Below, piece by piece: positions 16,596-28,000 of a stretch of 39,269 nucleotides of DNA. Within the stretch, counting starts at the first letter, position 1; the number at the start of each line of letters is the position of its first letter. The translations under genes and the position numbers were made by a program. Origin of the DNA: an uncultured Ruminococcus sp. (lineage in GTDB: Bacteria; Bacillota; Clostridia; Oscillospirales; Ruminococcaceae); assembly GCA_947624295.1 (NCBI GenBank), contig CANQJV010000016.1:1-39269 (forward strand). Reading direction: 5' to 3'. Below the pieces are notes generated by a model, which saw only the letters and a program-made list of their open reading frames with translations, had not been told where the DNA came from and searched no databases.

Positions 16596-17189
16596 TCATT
16601 TACTCATACGAGCCTTTATATAAGTTTCGAGGAAGTCAATTGTTTTGTCAATTCCAAGACGACTGCTGTTTACAGTTAAATCATATAATCTTGAGTCGCC
16701 CCAGTGAAGTCCCACGTGATAATTGTGGTAACGTTTTCTTTTCTTGTCTTTTTTGGAAATAAAATCCTCAGCTTCTTCCTCGTCCATATCGTATATTTCC
16801 ATAACACGCTTGATTTTAGCCTTCATATCGCCTATTATGAAAAGCGAAACAAGACAGTCGAAATCACGGAGTTTTGATTCTGAACATCTTCCCACAACAA
16901 CGAAAGATTCACCGCTTTCAGCCTTTTTGCGTATGAAATCAAACTGCATTTCAGCGATATTGTCCTCAATTGAATTGCTGAAACCACGTACACGGCGTGA
17001 AGTAAGCCTTGATTTGGGAGCTTCATCGAGAGCCTCTATCTCATCAGTTGACAAACCTGTTTTTTCTGCAATTTCCGTAATCAGATGACGGTCATATATA
17101 GGCAAGTTAAATCTTTTGGCGAGTTCTTCAGCGATAACACGTCCACCGCTTCCAAATTCACGGCCGACTGAAATAATGATTTGTGACAT
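16596..17189 (-). CDS. Cytidylate-kinase-like family protein
   Basis: A 197-residue P-loop protein of the cytidylate-kinase-like family (Pfam cytidylate kinase-2 type), distinct from housekeeping Cmk. The N-terminal ISVGREFGSGGR (6-17) is the family's modified P-loop. YDRHLI, VVVGRCSE and a charged region KKDKKRKRYHNYH (LID-like) follow in the expected order. The phosphate acceptor is unknown. AAGGAGG precedes the ATG. It starts 18 bp after the permease stop, so the two are cotranscribed. This family is commonly found next to transporters in Clostridia; I draw no function from that. Confidence 0.85.
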   Translation of the reverse strand: MSQIIISVGREFGSGGRVIAEELAKRFNLPIYDRHLITEIAEKTGLSTDEIEALDEAPKSRLTSRRVRGFSNSIEDNIAEMQFDFIRKKAESGESFVVVGRCSESKLRDFDCLVSLFIIGDMKAKIKRVMEIYDMDEEEAEDFISKKDKKRKRYHNYHVGLHWGDSRLYDLTVNSSRLGIDKTIDFLETYIKARMSK

Positions 17190-17207
17190 TTTAAGTCCTC
17201 CTTGATA

Positions 17208-18560
17208 TTATAAATATCTTGCGAATACATAAACGGTTGATATTACAAGCACAATGACTGTAGCAGGAGCAAGTTTAGCGCAGTATCTTCCCCAACTTAC
17301 AGGATAGCCGTTCTTAGCAGCAACAGATGTGCCGACAACGTTTGCAGATGCGCCGATTGGTGTAGCACTTCCGCCTATATCCGTACCGAGCGACAAAGTC
17401 CACGCAAGAGTTGCGATAGGTACGCCCGTAGTAGCTGCAAGGCTTTGTATAATGGGCACCATTGTAGCGGCAAACGGGATATTATCAACAAATGCGCTTG
17501 CGAGTGCTGAAACCCAGAGTATAATAGCAACCATTATGTAAGCATTACCACCGCTTATATCGCCTATGAAATCAGCAATATATTTAAGTATACCTGTTTC
17601 CTCAAGACCGCCGACAACTATAAACAATCCCACGAAAAAGAGCAATGTTTTATAGTCAACTTTTTTAAGCAATTCGAGAGCATCTTTTGCGTTTGCGATG
17701 AGAGTGATTACAGCGATAACTGTACCGATTGTTGCGACTGTAAGATGAGTTGCGGAGTGCGATACAAGGAGTACTACTGCAAGCCCGAAAATAATACTGC
17801 TTACAATGAAATCCTTTTTATTTGTGATAGCTGTTGACGGCTTAGGGAGCTGCGCTATATCAACAGGTTCATTGCTTGTCGGTGCGAGTTCCTTTTTGAA
17901 AGCAAAATAAAAGAAAATAACAGTGAATACAAGGCATATACCTGCACATAAGCCTGTATTTGTAAGGAAATCGAAGAATGAGAATCCGAGAGATGTACCG
18001 ACGATAATATTCGGCGGGTCACCGCACATAGTAGCTGAACCGCCAAGATTTGCGCAGAAAATTTCAGATAAAATCATCGGAACAGGGTTGAAATGCAGAA
18101 GTTGTGCAAGTTCAATTGTTACAGCCGCAAGGAACATAATAACAGTGATACTGTCGATGAACATTGACAATACAGACGACATAATCATAAAAGTAATGAA
18201 TACGGGGATAGTTCTGCATTTTACAAGGAAAGCGATTTTCATACAGAGCCATCGGAAAAATCCGGCTTTCGCCATTCCCTCGACCATAATCATCATACCG
18301 GCAATAAATACAATAGTTGCCCAGTTGATACCTTTGCTTTCGCTTTCAGTGACTTGATACCAGAAATCAGGCTTAACGAAGTCCCTGACAGCGAGAGTCT
18401 GCCAGATTGCTGAACCGCTTCTCATACAGATGCCGAAAACAACTACGAGGGTAAGCAATCCGCAGCCAAGCGTTACGAAATGCCGTTCAATCTTATCAAG
18501 TACAATCATCAGGAACATTGCAATGAATATGATTACGGCAAAGATTTGTGCTGCTAACAT
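17208..18560 (-). CDS. ArsB/NhaD-type anion permease (IT superfamily)
   Basis: A 450-residue polytopic permease of the ion transporter superfamily (ArsB, NhaD, SLC13, P-protein group) with about 11-12 helices. Two inverted-repeat signature regions are visible: GGSATMCGDPPNIIVGTSLG near 175-195 and GTDIGGSATPIGASANVVGT near 405-424, the substrate and sodium site hairpins. The substrate is not predictable; no ars genes are near. ATG at 18569 has GGAGG only 1 nt away, too close, whereas ATG at 18560 has it 10 nt away, so the shorter form is annotated. It is the first gene of an operon with the kinase-like gene. Confidence 0.85.
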   Translation of the reverse strand: MLAAQIFAVIIFIAMFLMIVLDKIERHFVTLGCGLLTLVVVFGICMRSGSAIWQTLAVRDFVKPDFWYQVTESESKGINWATIVFIAGMMIMVEGMAKAGFFRWLCMKIAFLVKCRTIPVFITFMIMSSVLSMFIDSITVIMFLAAVTIELAQLLHFNPVPMILSEIFCANLGGSATMCGDPPNIIVGTSLGFSFFDFLTNTGLCAGICLVFTVIFFYFAFKKELAPTSNEPVDIAQLPKPSTAITNKKDFIVSSIIFGLAVVLLVSHSATHLTVATIGTVIAVITLIANAKDALELLKKVDYKTLLFFVGLFIVVGGLEETGILKYIADFIGDISGGNAYIMVAIILWVSALASAFVDNIPFAATMVPIIQSLAATTGVPIATLAWTLSLGTDIGGSATPIGASANVVGTSVAAKNGYPVSWGRYCAKLAPATVIVLVISTVYVFARYL

Positions 18561-18603
18561 ATCAGACATACCTCCAATTAAAATAAATTATCACCAATTG
18601 ACA

Positions 18604-18632
18604 ATTATAGCATATTTTGACAAATTTTTCAA
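18604..18632 (-). promoter_or_regulatory. Promoter of the permease-kinase operon
   Basis: Minus-strand TTGAAA (18627-18632), 17-nt spacer, TATAAT (18604-18609). Confidence 0.7.
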
Positions 18633-18733
18633 GAAGATTTCAAGATGTTTTTATTTTTGGCAAATTTCAACAGAATTGGTAACAAAATACTGTATAATTT
18701 GAACATTTTGTAACAGTAGAGCATATGAAAATT

Positions 18734-18766
18734 ATACCCTCCCTGAAATAAGTTCAGGAAGGGTAT
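18734..18766 (-). terminator. Terminator of the amt-pyrG-glnN operon
   Basis: A 13-bp stem with one wobble (TACCCT.CCTGAA type), 7-nt loop, followed on the minus strand by TAATTTT. It lies 27 bp after the glutamine synthetase stop. The T-run is weak. Confidence 0.6.
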
Positions 18767-18792
18767 CTATGGGGAGAAAAGTAGATGTCAAA

Positions 18793-20883
18793 TTATTTAA
18801 CGCCGAAAAGAAGTTTGTCGTATGTCGGGAAAGGCCAGTAATCTTCAGCAGTGACTGTTTCAGCCTTGTCAGCGGCATTACGGAGCGTATCCATTTTCGG
18901 GAGAATGCTGTCACGGACAAATTCAGATGCTTTGATTATATCGTCAATTCCTTTGAGTTCAGCAACTGCACCCTCAAGAGCTGTAGTAGCCTCGTCCATT
19001 TCGTCAGTGAGGTCAGAAAGATTTGTGATAAGTCTTTTTTCGTACTTGCAGGCTACAGATACAACGCCTGTTTTTGAGGCAACAGCGGAAGCTGTATCAG
19101 CAGTGAATCTTGTAACAGCAGGGATAATTTCCTTGCGAGCCATATCTATCATTGTGAGAGCCTCAATATTTACAGCTTTCACGTAGTTATCAAGCATAAT
19201 GTCACGGCGTGAATAAATTTCAGCCTCAGTGAAAATGCCGTGCGAAGTAAGCATATCAACATTTTTCTTGTCGCAGATTTTCGGCATTGCATCAGCAGTA
19301 GTCTTGAGATTGAGCAGACCACGTTTTTCAGCCTCAGCAATCCACGCATCATCGTAACCGTTGCCGTTGAAAATAATTCTCTTGTGTTCCTTGATTGTAC
19401 GGCGGATAAGTTCGTGAAGTGCGGAATTGAAATCGCTTGCTTTTTCGAGTTCGTCTGCAAACTGCTTGAGAGTTTCAGCAACAGCCGCATTCAGATGAAT
19501 ATTTGCGCAGGATATACTGTTTGATGAACCAAGCATACGGAATTCAAATTTATTTCCGGTGAACGCAAAAGGTGAAGTTCTGTTACGGTCAGTCGTATCC
19601 TTGCGGAATTTAGGGAGTACATCAACGCCTAACTGCATTTTTTCTTTTTTAGTACCGCCGTAAGGAGTATCATTTTCAATTGCGTCGAGAATTGAAGTGA
19701 GTTCGTCGCCAAGGAAGATTGATATTACAGCAGGTGGAGCTTCATTTGCACCAAGTCTATGGTCATTTCCTGCTGTTGCAACTGAAAGGCGGAGCAAATC
19801 CTGATAATCGTCAACAGCCTTGATTACAGCCGCAAGGAAAAGCAGGAATTGTGCATTTTCGTGAGGAGTTTCGCCGGGCGAAAGAAGATTAACGCCTGTA
19901 TCAGTTGAAATAGACCAGTTATTATGTTTACCTGAACCATTTACGCCTGCAAACGGTTTTTCGTGGAGTAAGCACACAAGACCATGTTTTTTAGCAACTT
20001 TCTGCATAACTTCCATAGTAAGCTGATTGTGGTCAGCAGCAATATTTGTTGTACTGTAAATAGGAGCGAGTTCGTGTTGTGCCGGAGCAACTTCATTGTG
20101 CTTAGTTTTTGCGAGTATTCCGAGTTTCCAGAGTTCCTTGTCGAGGTCAGCCATATATTCTGAAACTTTCTGTTTGATTGAACCAAAATAATGGTCCTCA
20201 AGTTCCTGACCTTTAGGAGGCATTGCTCCGAAAAGCGTACGTCCGCTCATGATGAGGTCTTTTCTTTGAGCGTAGAGTTCAGCAGGTACAAGGAAATATT
20301 CCTGTTCAGGACCTACGGAAGTTTTCACGACTGTCACCTTGTCATTACCGAAAAGTCTCAATATACGGAGAGCCTGCTTGTTGAGTGCGTCCATTGAACG
20401 CAGAAGCGGTACTTTTTTATCAAGAGCTTCACCTGTATATGAACAGAATGCAGTCGGTATATAAAGCGTACCGTCTTTGATAAAAGCGTATGAAGTCGGG
20501 TCCCAAGCCGTATATCCACGAGCCTCAAACGTTGCACGAAGTCCGCCTGACGGGAAAGATGATGCATCAGGTTCGCCTTTTACGAGTTCCTTGCCTGAAA
20601 ATTCCATAATAACACGGCCGTCAGGAGCAGGAGTAATAAAGCTGTCGTGTTTTTCAGCAGTAAGACCTGTCAACGGCTGAAACCAGTGTGTGTAGTGAGT
20701 TGCACCGAGTTCAATAGCCCAGTCTTTCATTGCAGCTGCAACGGAATCTGCTACTGTTGAATCAAGCGGAGTACCCTTGTCAATAGTTTCTTTCAGGCTT
20801 TTGTAAACTTTTTCGGGCAGACGAGCCTTCATTACTCTGTCATCGAATACCATTGAGCCAAAATAATCTGTAACCTTTTCCAT
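18793..20883 (-). CDS. glnN: Glutamine synthetase type III
   Basis: A 696-residue GSIII enzyme that makes glutamine from glutamate, ammonium and ATP. Length of about 700 and the motifs mark type III: GPEQEYF (191-197), [14 protein letters not shown] (261-274), [14 protein letters not shown] (311-324) and FRMLGSSNS further on. The catalytic Glu residues Glu193 and Glu195 are intact. GSIII enzymes are dodecamers found in Bacteroides, cyanobacteria and Ruminococcus. AGGAG precedes the ATG. The gene lies 18 bp after pyrG, so glutamine produced here feeds the CTP synthase encoded upstream in the same transcript. Expression should follow the ANTAR-type leader at 24577-24634. Confidence 0.96.
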   Translation of the reverse strand: MEKVTDYFGSMVFDDRVMKARLPEKVYKSLKETIDKGTPLDSTVADSVAAAMKDWAIELGATHYTHWFQPLTGLTAEKHDSFITPAPDGRVIMEFSGKELVKGEPDASSFPSGGLRATFEARGYTAWDPTSYAFIKDGTLYIPTAFCSYTGEALDKKVPLLRSMDALNKQALRILRLFGNDKVTVVKTSVGPEQEYFLVPAELYAQRKDLIMSGRTLFGAMPPKGQELEDHYFGSIKQKVSEYMADLDKELWKLGILAKTKHNEVAPAQHELAPIYSTTNIAADHNQLTMEVMQKVAKKHGLVCLLHEKPFAGVNGSGKHNNWSISTDTGVNLLSPGETPHENAQFLLFLAAVIKAVDDYQDLLRLSVATAGNDHRLGANEAPPAVISIFLGDELTSILDAIENDTPYGGTKKEKMQLGVDVLPKFRKDTTDRNRTSPFAFTGNKFEFRMLGSSNSISCANIHLNAAVAETLKQFADELEKASDFNSALHELIRRTIKEHKRIIFNGNGYDDAWIAEAEKRGLLNLKTTADAMPKICDKKNVDMLTSHGIFTEAEIYSRRDIMLDNYVKAVNIEALTMIDMARKEIIPAVTRFTADTASAVASKTGVVSVACKYEKRLITNLSDLTDEMDEATTALEGAVAELKGIDDIIKASEFVRDSILPKMDTLRNAADKAETVTAEDYWPFPTYDKLLFGVK

Positions 20884-20901
20884 AATAAATATCTCCTCAC
20901 A

Positions 20902-22611
<1,710 letters not shown>

Positions 22612-22619
22612 TACTTTAA

Positions 22620-24452
22620 TTATTTATCAGATGCTCCCATAAGCACCTTGTTTTCCTCAGGCGAATCCTGTAAAGCGTCATATCCTTCTTCACCGGTACG
22701 GATTTTAATAACGTTCTCAATATCATAGATGAACAATTTACCGTCACCGTAGTTTCCTGTATAGAGTGCAGCCCTTGCGGAATCAATAACTTTTTCTACA
22801 GGAACGGCACATATAGCAATTTCAGCCTTGATTTTCGGGAGAAGGTTCATTTCGATACGAGTACCACGGTAATATTTCTGTTGACCTTTCTGCATACCGC
22901 AGCCGAGAACGTTTGTTACAGTGATACCTGTAATACGGATTGCTTCCATAGCCTGAATGAAATCCTGAAGTTTCTGCTGTTTGAAAATTGCAACGACTTT
23001 TGTCATTTTAACTTCGCCATTTACTGAAGGAGCAGAGTAATTTTCTACTTCAACAGCCTTGTCTACAGGTACAGGCGGAACTTTTACAACACTTTTAGCA
23101 TCGTCTTTTGTGTAACCGTATATAGATACGTCACTTATTGCCGGAGCAAAATCGGCATAAGAACTGATAAGACCGTGTTCAGTAACGTCAAGACCAAGGA
23201 CTTCTTCCTGTTCAGACGCACGTAAACCGATTGTGTGCTTGATTACTTGGAATATGATTATCATTGTGATTGCAGTCCAAGCTCCTACTGAGAGAACACC
23301 AAGGCACTGTTTACCGAGGAGTTCAAATCCACCGCCGTAGAATAAACCGTTGCCTGCAATACCGCTTGCACCGCCGTCCTGAGCAATTGCAAATCCCGGA
23401 GCCTTATCTGTAGCGAAAAGTCCTACTGCAATTGTACCCCAGAGACCGTTCATCATATGGACTGCTACTGCACCTACAGGGTCATCAACGTGAAGAACGT
23501 AGTCGAGGAACCATACACCGAAACATACAAGTAAGCCTGAAACAACACCAACACATATTGCACCAAAAGCATCCATTACGTCACAACCTGCTGTAATACC
23601 GACAAGACCTGCAAGTGATGCGTTAAGGCACATTGAAACATCAGGTTTACCGTATTTAATCCAAGTGAATACCATACAAGTTACAGTTGCAACAGCCGGA
23701 GCAATTGTTGTTGTGAGGAAGATTGAACCAAGCATTTCAACTGATTGTGAAGCGGCAGGGTTGAAACCGTACCAGCCAAACCACAATATAAATACGCCCA
23801 ATGCACCGATTGTGAGGTTATGACCCGGAATAGCGTTTACTTTTATGTTGCCGTCCTTGTCTTTGGAAAATTTACCGATACGTGGACCGAGGATTGTAGC
23901 ACCAACTAAAGCAGATATACCGCCTACCATATGGATTGCACATGAACCTGACAAATCGTGGAAACCGAGTTGATAGAGCCAGCCGTCTGAATTCCAAATC
24001 CAGTGCGCTTCAATAGGATAAACCAAAGCACTGATTACGCCGGAATATATACAATATGAAATGAACTTTGTTCTTTCAGCCATAGCACCTGAAACAATTG
24101 TAGCAGTAGTAGCGCAGAATACAAGGTTGAATACGAAATTTGAGAAATCAAAATTGTCATATGAAGTGAAAATATCAAAACCGGGTTTTCCGATAAGACC
24201 CATACAGTCCTCACCGAGAAGAAGTCCGAAACCTATAAGTATGAACATGACTGTACCGATACAGAAGTCCATAAGATTTTTCATAATGATATTGCCGGCA
24301 TTTTTTGCACGAGTGAAGCCTGTTTCAACCATAGCGAAACCTGCTTGCATAAAGAATACGAGTGAAACTGCTATCAGGAACCATACGCCGAAAACTTTAT
24401 CACCGACAGCACTTTCGATAACGTCCATAAGCTCTTGAGTTATTTCTGTCAT
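22620..24452 (-). CDS. amt: Ammonium transporter fused to a PII domain
   Basis: A 610-residue fusion. The Amt channel (about 20-415) has the twin pore histidines His174 (CAIHMVGG) and His332 (AVHMMNG), and HDLSGS just before. After a linker (about 416-482) comes a complete PII (GlnB/GlnK-like) signal domain (483-590) with a T-loop reading CGMQKGQQKYYRG, including the tyrosine position that is uridylylated in other PII proteins, and GDGKLFIYDIE. PII domains sense 2-oxoglutarate, ATP and ADP and plug Amt channels; fusion makes the gate part of the channel. ATG at 24452 with AGAGAGGT is chosen; an in-frame ATG at 24545 lies within the leader and has no ribosome site. First gene of the Amt-pyrG-glnN operon. 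Confidence 0.95.
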   Translation of the reverse strand: MTEITQELMDVIESAVGDKVFGVWFLIAVSLVFFMQAGFAMVETGFTRAKNAGNIIMKNLMDFCIGTVMFILIGFGLLLGEDCMGLIGKPGFDIFTSYDNFDFSNFVFNLVFCATTATIVSGAMAERTKFISYCIYSGVISALVYPIEAHWIWNSDGWLYQLGFHDLSGSCAIHMVGGISALVGATILGPRIGKFSKDKDGNIKVNAIPGHNLTIGALGVFILWFGWYGFNPAASQSVEMLGSIFLTTTIAPAVATVTCMVFTWIKYGKPDVSMCLNASLAGLVGITAGCDVMDAFGAICVGVVSGLLVCFGVWFLDYVLHVDDPVGAVAVHMMNGLWGTIAVGLFATDKAPGFAIAQDGGASGIAGNGLFYGGGFELLGKQCLGVLSVGAWTAITMIIIFQVIKHTIGLRASEQEEVLGLDVTEHGLISSYADFAPAISDVSIYGYTKDDAKSVVKVPPVPVDKAVEVENYSAPSVNGEVKMTKVVAIFKQQKLQDFIQAMEAIRITGITVTNVLGCGMQKGQQKYYRGTRIEMNLLPKIKAEIAICAVPVEKVIDSARAALYTGNYGDGKLFIYDIENVIKIRTGEEGYDALQDSPEENKVLMGASDK

Positions 24453-24576
24453 AATAATTACCTCTCTTTCTCTCTTACAGCAATTGCCAATTACAAAAGG
24501 GTATATGACATTCCGGAAATTTTCACGGAAAATCATACACCCCATTGTGCAGGATTTGGATTTAAGTACTTAAAAC

Positions 24577-24634
24577 AAAAAAAGAGGGAACTACAGAATA
24601 CGCAATGTATTCCGCAGCCCCTTTGCTGTTTACA
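24577..24634 (-). promoter_or_regulatory. ANTAR-type antiterminator/terminator leader of amt
   Basis: The transcript starts near 24634. First comes hairpin CAGC-[AAAGGG]-GCTG (minus strand, 24628 to 24615), a six-base loop with A at 1 and G at 4, the ANTAR target signature. Then hairpin GAATAC-[ATTGC]-GTATTC (24612-24596), whose loop also has A1 and G4 but is five bases. The longer stem AGGGGCTGCGGAATAC/GTATTCTGTAGTTCCCT, followed by T7 (24583-24577), is an intrinsic terminator that uses the loop and 3' arm of the first hairpin. The two folds are mutually exclusive, as in known ANTAR antitermination. Confidence 0.7.
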
Positions 24635-24639
24635 ATGCT

Positions 24640-24668
24640 ATTATACTCCATTGATACGGATTTGTCAA
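24640..24668 (-). promoter_or_regulatory. Consensus promoter of the amt-pyrG-glnN operon
   Basis: Minus-strand TTGACA (24663-24668), 17-nt spacer, TATAAT (24640-24645). About 190 bp of leader separates it from the amt start codon. The 160 bp between this and the divergent promoter at 24831 is A/T-rich with nothing else I can name. Confidence 0.88.
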
Positions 24669-24830
24669 GACTTTTCCCCGAAATTTTACGTTATGCATAA
24701 TTTTTGTTGACATTTCATGAATATTCAGTTGAAAATGATAATTGCAACAGTAAGTCTTGATAATCTTAAACAAAAACAACTGATTTTACAGGGAATATTG
24801 TTGCATTATAGCCAAAATTAAAATAATTGC

Positions 24831-24859
24831 TTGACAATTCGATATAAATATGATAGAAT
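24831..24859 (+). promoter_or_regulatory. Promoter of the gltBD-glnA-antar-purF-asnB operon
   Basis: TTGACA (24831-24836), 17-nt spacer, TAGAAT (24854-24859); start near 24866, exactly where the first leader hairpin begins. Confidence 0.85.
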
Positions 24860-24865
24860 AACATA

Positions 24866-24921
24866 GAACAAGGACGTTCACAATGGGCAAGCTGTCTGTT
24901 GGGGACGTTCTTTATTTTTTT
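24866..24921 (+). promoter_or_regulatory. ANTAR-type antiterminator/terminator leader of gltB
   Basis: The first hairpin is GAAC-[AAGGAC]-GTTC (24866-24879), six-base loop with A1 and G4, at the 5' end of the transcript. AAGGACGTTC (24870-24879) can instead pair with GGACGTTCTT (24903-24912), and inside it CAATGGGCA pairs with TGTCTGTTG, giving a nearly continuous 19-bp stem followed by TATTTTTTT: an intrinsic terminator. The direct repeat GGACGTTC lets the same left arm serve either hairpin. Sequence differs from the amt leader but the architecture is the same. The second classical ANTAR hairpin with an A1/G4 loop is not obvious here. Confidence 0.68.
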
Positions 24922-24936
24922 ACTTATATATCACTT

Positions 24937-24950
24937 CAGCAATGGGGCTG
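24937..24950 (+). promoter_or_regulatory. Third ANTAR-like hairpin in the gltB leader
   Basis: CAGC-[AATGGG]-GCTG is identical in stem and almost identical in loop (one base) to the first hairpin of the divergent amt leader. It lies downstream of the gltB terminator and has no second T-run after it. It may be the partner hairpin for a regulator dimer or a relic of a duplicated leader. Confidence 0.45.
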
Positions 24951-25009
24951 TACGGGGAGAATATATCAGTAAAAAATATAACTAAACTAAAATGAGAGGT
25001 GTGACTATA

Positions 25010-28000
25010 ATGGACGATTTCAGAAAAGAGTATCCTTTTGAAAGGCAAGGGCTTTACCGTCCGCAATTTGAACACGATAACTGCGGTATCGGTGCGGTAG
25101 TCAATATCAACGGCGAAAAATCAAGGAGAGTTGTTGAAGATGCGCTTACTATCGTGGAAAAACTTGAACATCGTGCAGGTAAAGATGCTGAAGGCAAAAC
25201 AGGCGACGGTGTTGGTATTCTTTCGCAGATTCCATATCAGTTTTTCAGGTCTGAGGCTGAAAAAGCAGGTCTTGATATAGGCGGTGAGGGCGATTTCGGT
25301 GTAGGTATGTTCTTTTTCCCGCAAAGCGAACTCAAACGCAATCAGGCGAAAAAAATGTTTGAAATTATCCTAAAAAAGCAGGGTATGGAATTTATCGGCT
25401 GGAGAAAAGTACCGTCAAATCCCGATGTACTGGGTCAGAAAGCTGTTGACAGTATGCCGTTTATTATGCAGGGTTTTGTGAAACGTCCGGCAGGCTGCGA
25501 AAAAGGTATTGATTTCGACCGTAAACTCTATGTAGCAAGACGTATATTCGAACAGGCTAACGAAAGTACGTACGTATGTTCGCTTTCGAGCCGTACTATT
25601 GTATATAAGGGTATGTTTCTTGTTGACGAATTGAGAAAATTCTACACTGATTTGCAGGATAATTCTTTTATATCCGCAATAGCTGTTGTTCATAGCCGTT
25701 TCTCAACAAATACACAACCGAGCTGGCAAAAAGCTCACCCTAACAGACTTATTGTCCATAACGGCGAAATAAATACGATTACAGGCAATGCTGATAAAAT
25801 GCTTGCCCGTGAGGAAACTGTTCATTGTGATGCGTTCGGCGACGATATGAATAAAATTCTCCCTGCTATCAATGCAAACGGTTCTGACTCCGCAAGGCTG
25901 GACAATGCCCTTGAATTTATGGTGATGTCGGGTATGCCGTTACCTCTGGCAGTAATGATTACAATTCCTGAACCGTGGAAAAACAACCGTACCATTTCAC
26001 AGGAAAAGTATGATTTCTACCAGTATTACGCAACAATGATGGAACCGTGGGACGGTCCTGCCTCGATAATTTTCTCAGACGGTGACGTTATGGGCGCAGT
26101 CCTTGACAGGAACGGCTTACGTCCGTCAAGATACTGTATTACTTCGGACGGATTCCTTATTCTTTCGTCTGAAACAGGCTGTATTGATGTTCCGGCGGAT
26201 ATGATTGTGAAAAAAGACAGACTTCGTCCGGGTAAAATGTTACTTGCTGATACTAAACAGAAACGCCTTATTGACGATGACGAAATCAAAAGCTATTATG
26301 CCTCACGTCAGCCCTATGGTGAATGGCTTGACAGTAATCTTGTCAAGCTCCACGAACTGCACATACCGAATAAGGCTGTACAGAATTATTCGCACGAGGA
26401 ACTTGAAAAGTTACAGAAAGCATTCGGCTACAGTTATGAGGATATAAGGAGCAGTATTTTACCAATGGCTGAAAACGGTGCTGAACCGATAGCATCTATG
26501 GGTTCGGATATACCTTTGCCTCCTCTTGACAGCGAAAATCCGCCTTTATTCAACTATTTCCGCCAACTTTTCGCACAAGTCACAAATCCGCCGTTTGATG
26601 CTATCCGTGAGGAAATTGTTACTGATACAAGCACATATATAGGTTCAGACGGTAATATTCTTGAGGAAAAACCTGAAAACTGCCACGTACTTAAAGTTGA
26701 GAATCCTATTCTTACAAGTACCGATATGCTTAAAATCAAGAGTATGAAAGTTGACGGACTCAAGACAGCGATAATCCCTATAACTTACTATATCGGCACT
26801 TCCCTTGAAAGAGCAATCGAACGTTTGTTTATTGATGCCGACAAGGCTTACCGTGAAGGCGCAAATATCCTTATACTTTCGGACAGGGACGTTGACGAAT
26901 ACAGGGCAGCTATCCCGTCACTTCTTGCGGTTGCGGCATTACAGCAACATCTTGTTTCAACTAAAAAGCGTACAGCAGTTGCTATTATACTTGAAAGCGC
27001 AGAACCTCGTGAAGTACATCATTTTGCCGCTTTACTGGGATACGGTGCATGTGCGGTCAACCCTTATCTTGCACAGGCTACTATACGTGATTTAATCAAT
27101 ACAGGTATGCTTGATAAGGATTTCTATGCTGCTGAGGCTGACTATAACAGTGCAGTACTCCACGGTATTGTTAAAATTGCGTCTAAAATGGGTATATCAA
27201 CAATACAATCGTATCAAGGTTCTAAACTGTTTGAGGCTGTTGGTATTTCCGAATCGGTTATTGACAAATATTTCAGGGGTACAGTCAGCAGAATCGGCGG
27301 TATTACTCTTGACGACATAAGCAGGCGTGCTGAAAAACTCCACAACGCTGCATTTGACCCGCTCGGACTGCACGTCAACAGGGAACTTGAAAGTTTCGGA
27401 AGTCATAAGCTACGTTCGGGCAAATCTGACCATCTGTATACGCCCGAAACAATCCACTTGTTACAGCAGGCAGCTAAAACAGGCGATTATGCGACTTATA
27501 AAGCATATTCAGAGGCTATCAACCGTGAGGATAATGAACTCACACTGAGAAGTCTGCTTGGTTTCAAATTCGATGAAAACGGCGGTATTCCGATTGAAGA
27601 AGTCGAATCAGTTGAAAGTATATGTCATAGATTCAAGACAGGTGCTATGTCATACGGTTCGATTTCGCAGGAGGCTCACGAATGTATGGCTGTTGCGATG
27701 AACAAAATCGGCGGTAAATCAAATTCAGGCGAGGGCGGTGAGTCACCCGAAAGACTTAAGTCAGACAGATGTTCCGCTATAAAACAAGTCGCATCAGGAC
27801 GTTTCGGCGTTACAAGCGAGTATCTTGTATCAGCAAAAGAAATACAGATTAAAATAGCGCAGGGTGCAAAACCGGGTGAGGGCGGACATCTCCCGTCAGG
27901 TAAGGTTTACCCGTGGATTGCGAAAACACGTCATTCAACTGCAGGTGTCGGACTTATATCGCCTCCTCCGCATCACGATATTTATTCAATAGAGGATTTG

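Noticed and set aside
24866..24921. Glutamine riboswitch (glnA RNA motif) in the gltB leader, suggested by GACGTTCAC and the nitrogen context
   Set aside because: The conserved GGAAGUAGG-type segment of that motif is not present, and the repeat of GGACGTTC is better explained by alternative pairing in a terminator and an A1/G4 hexaloop hairpin.
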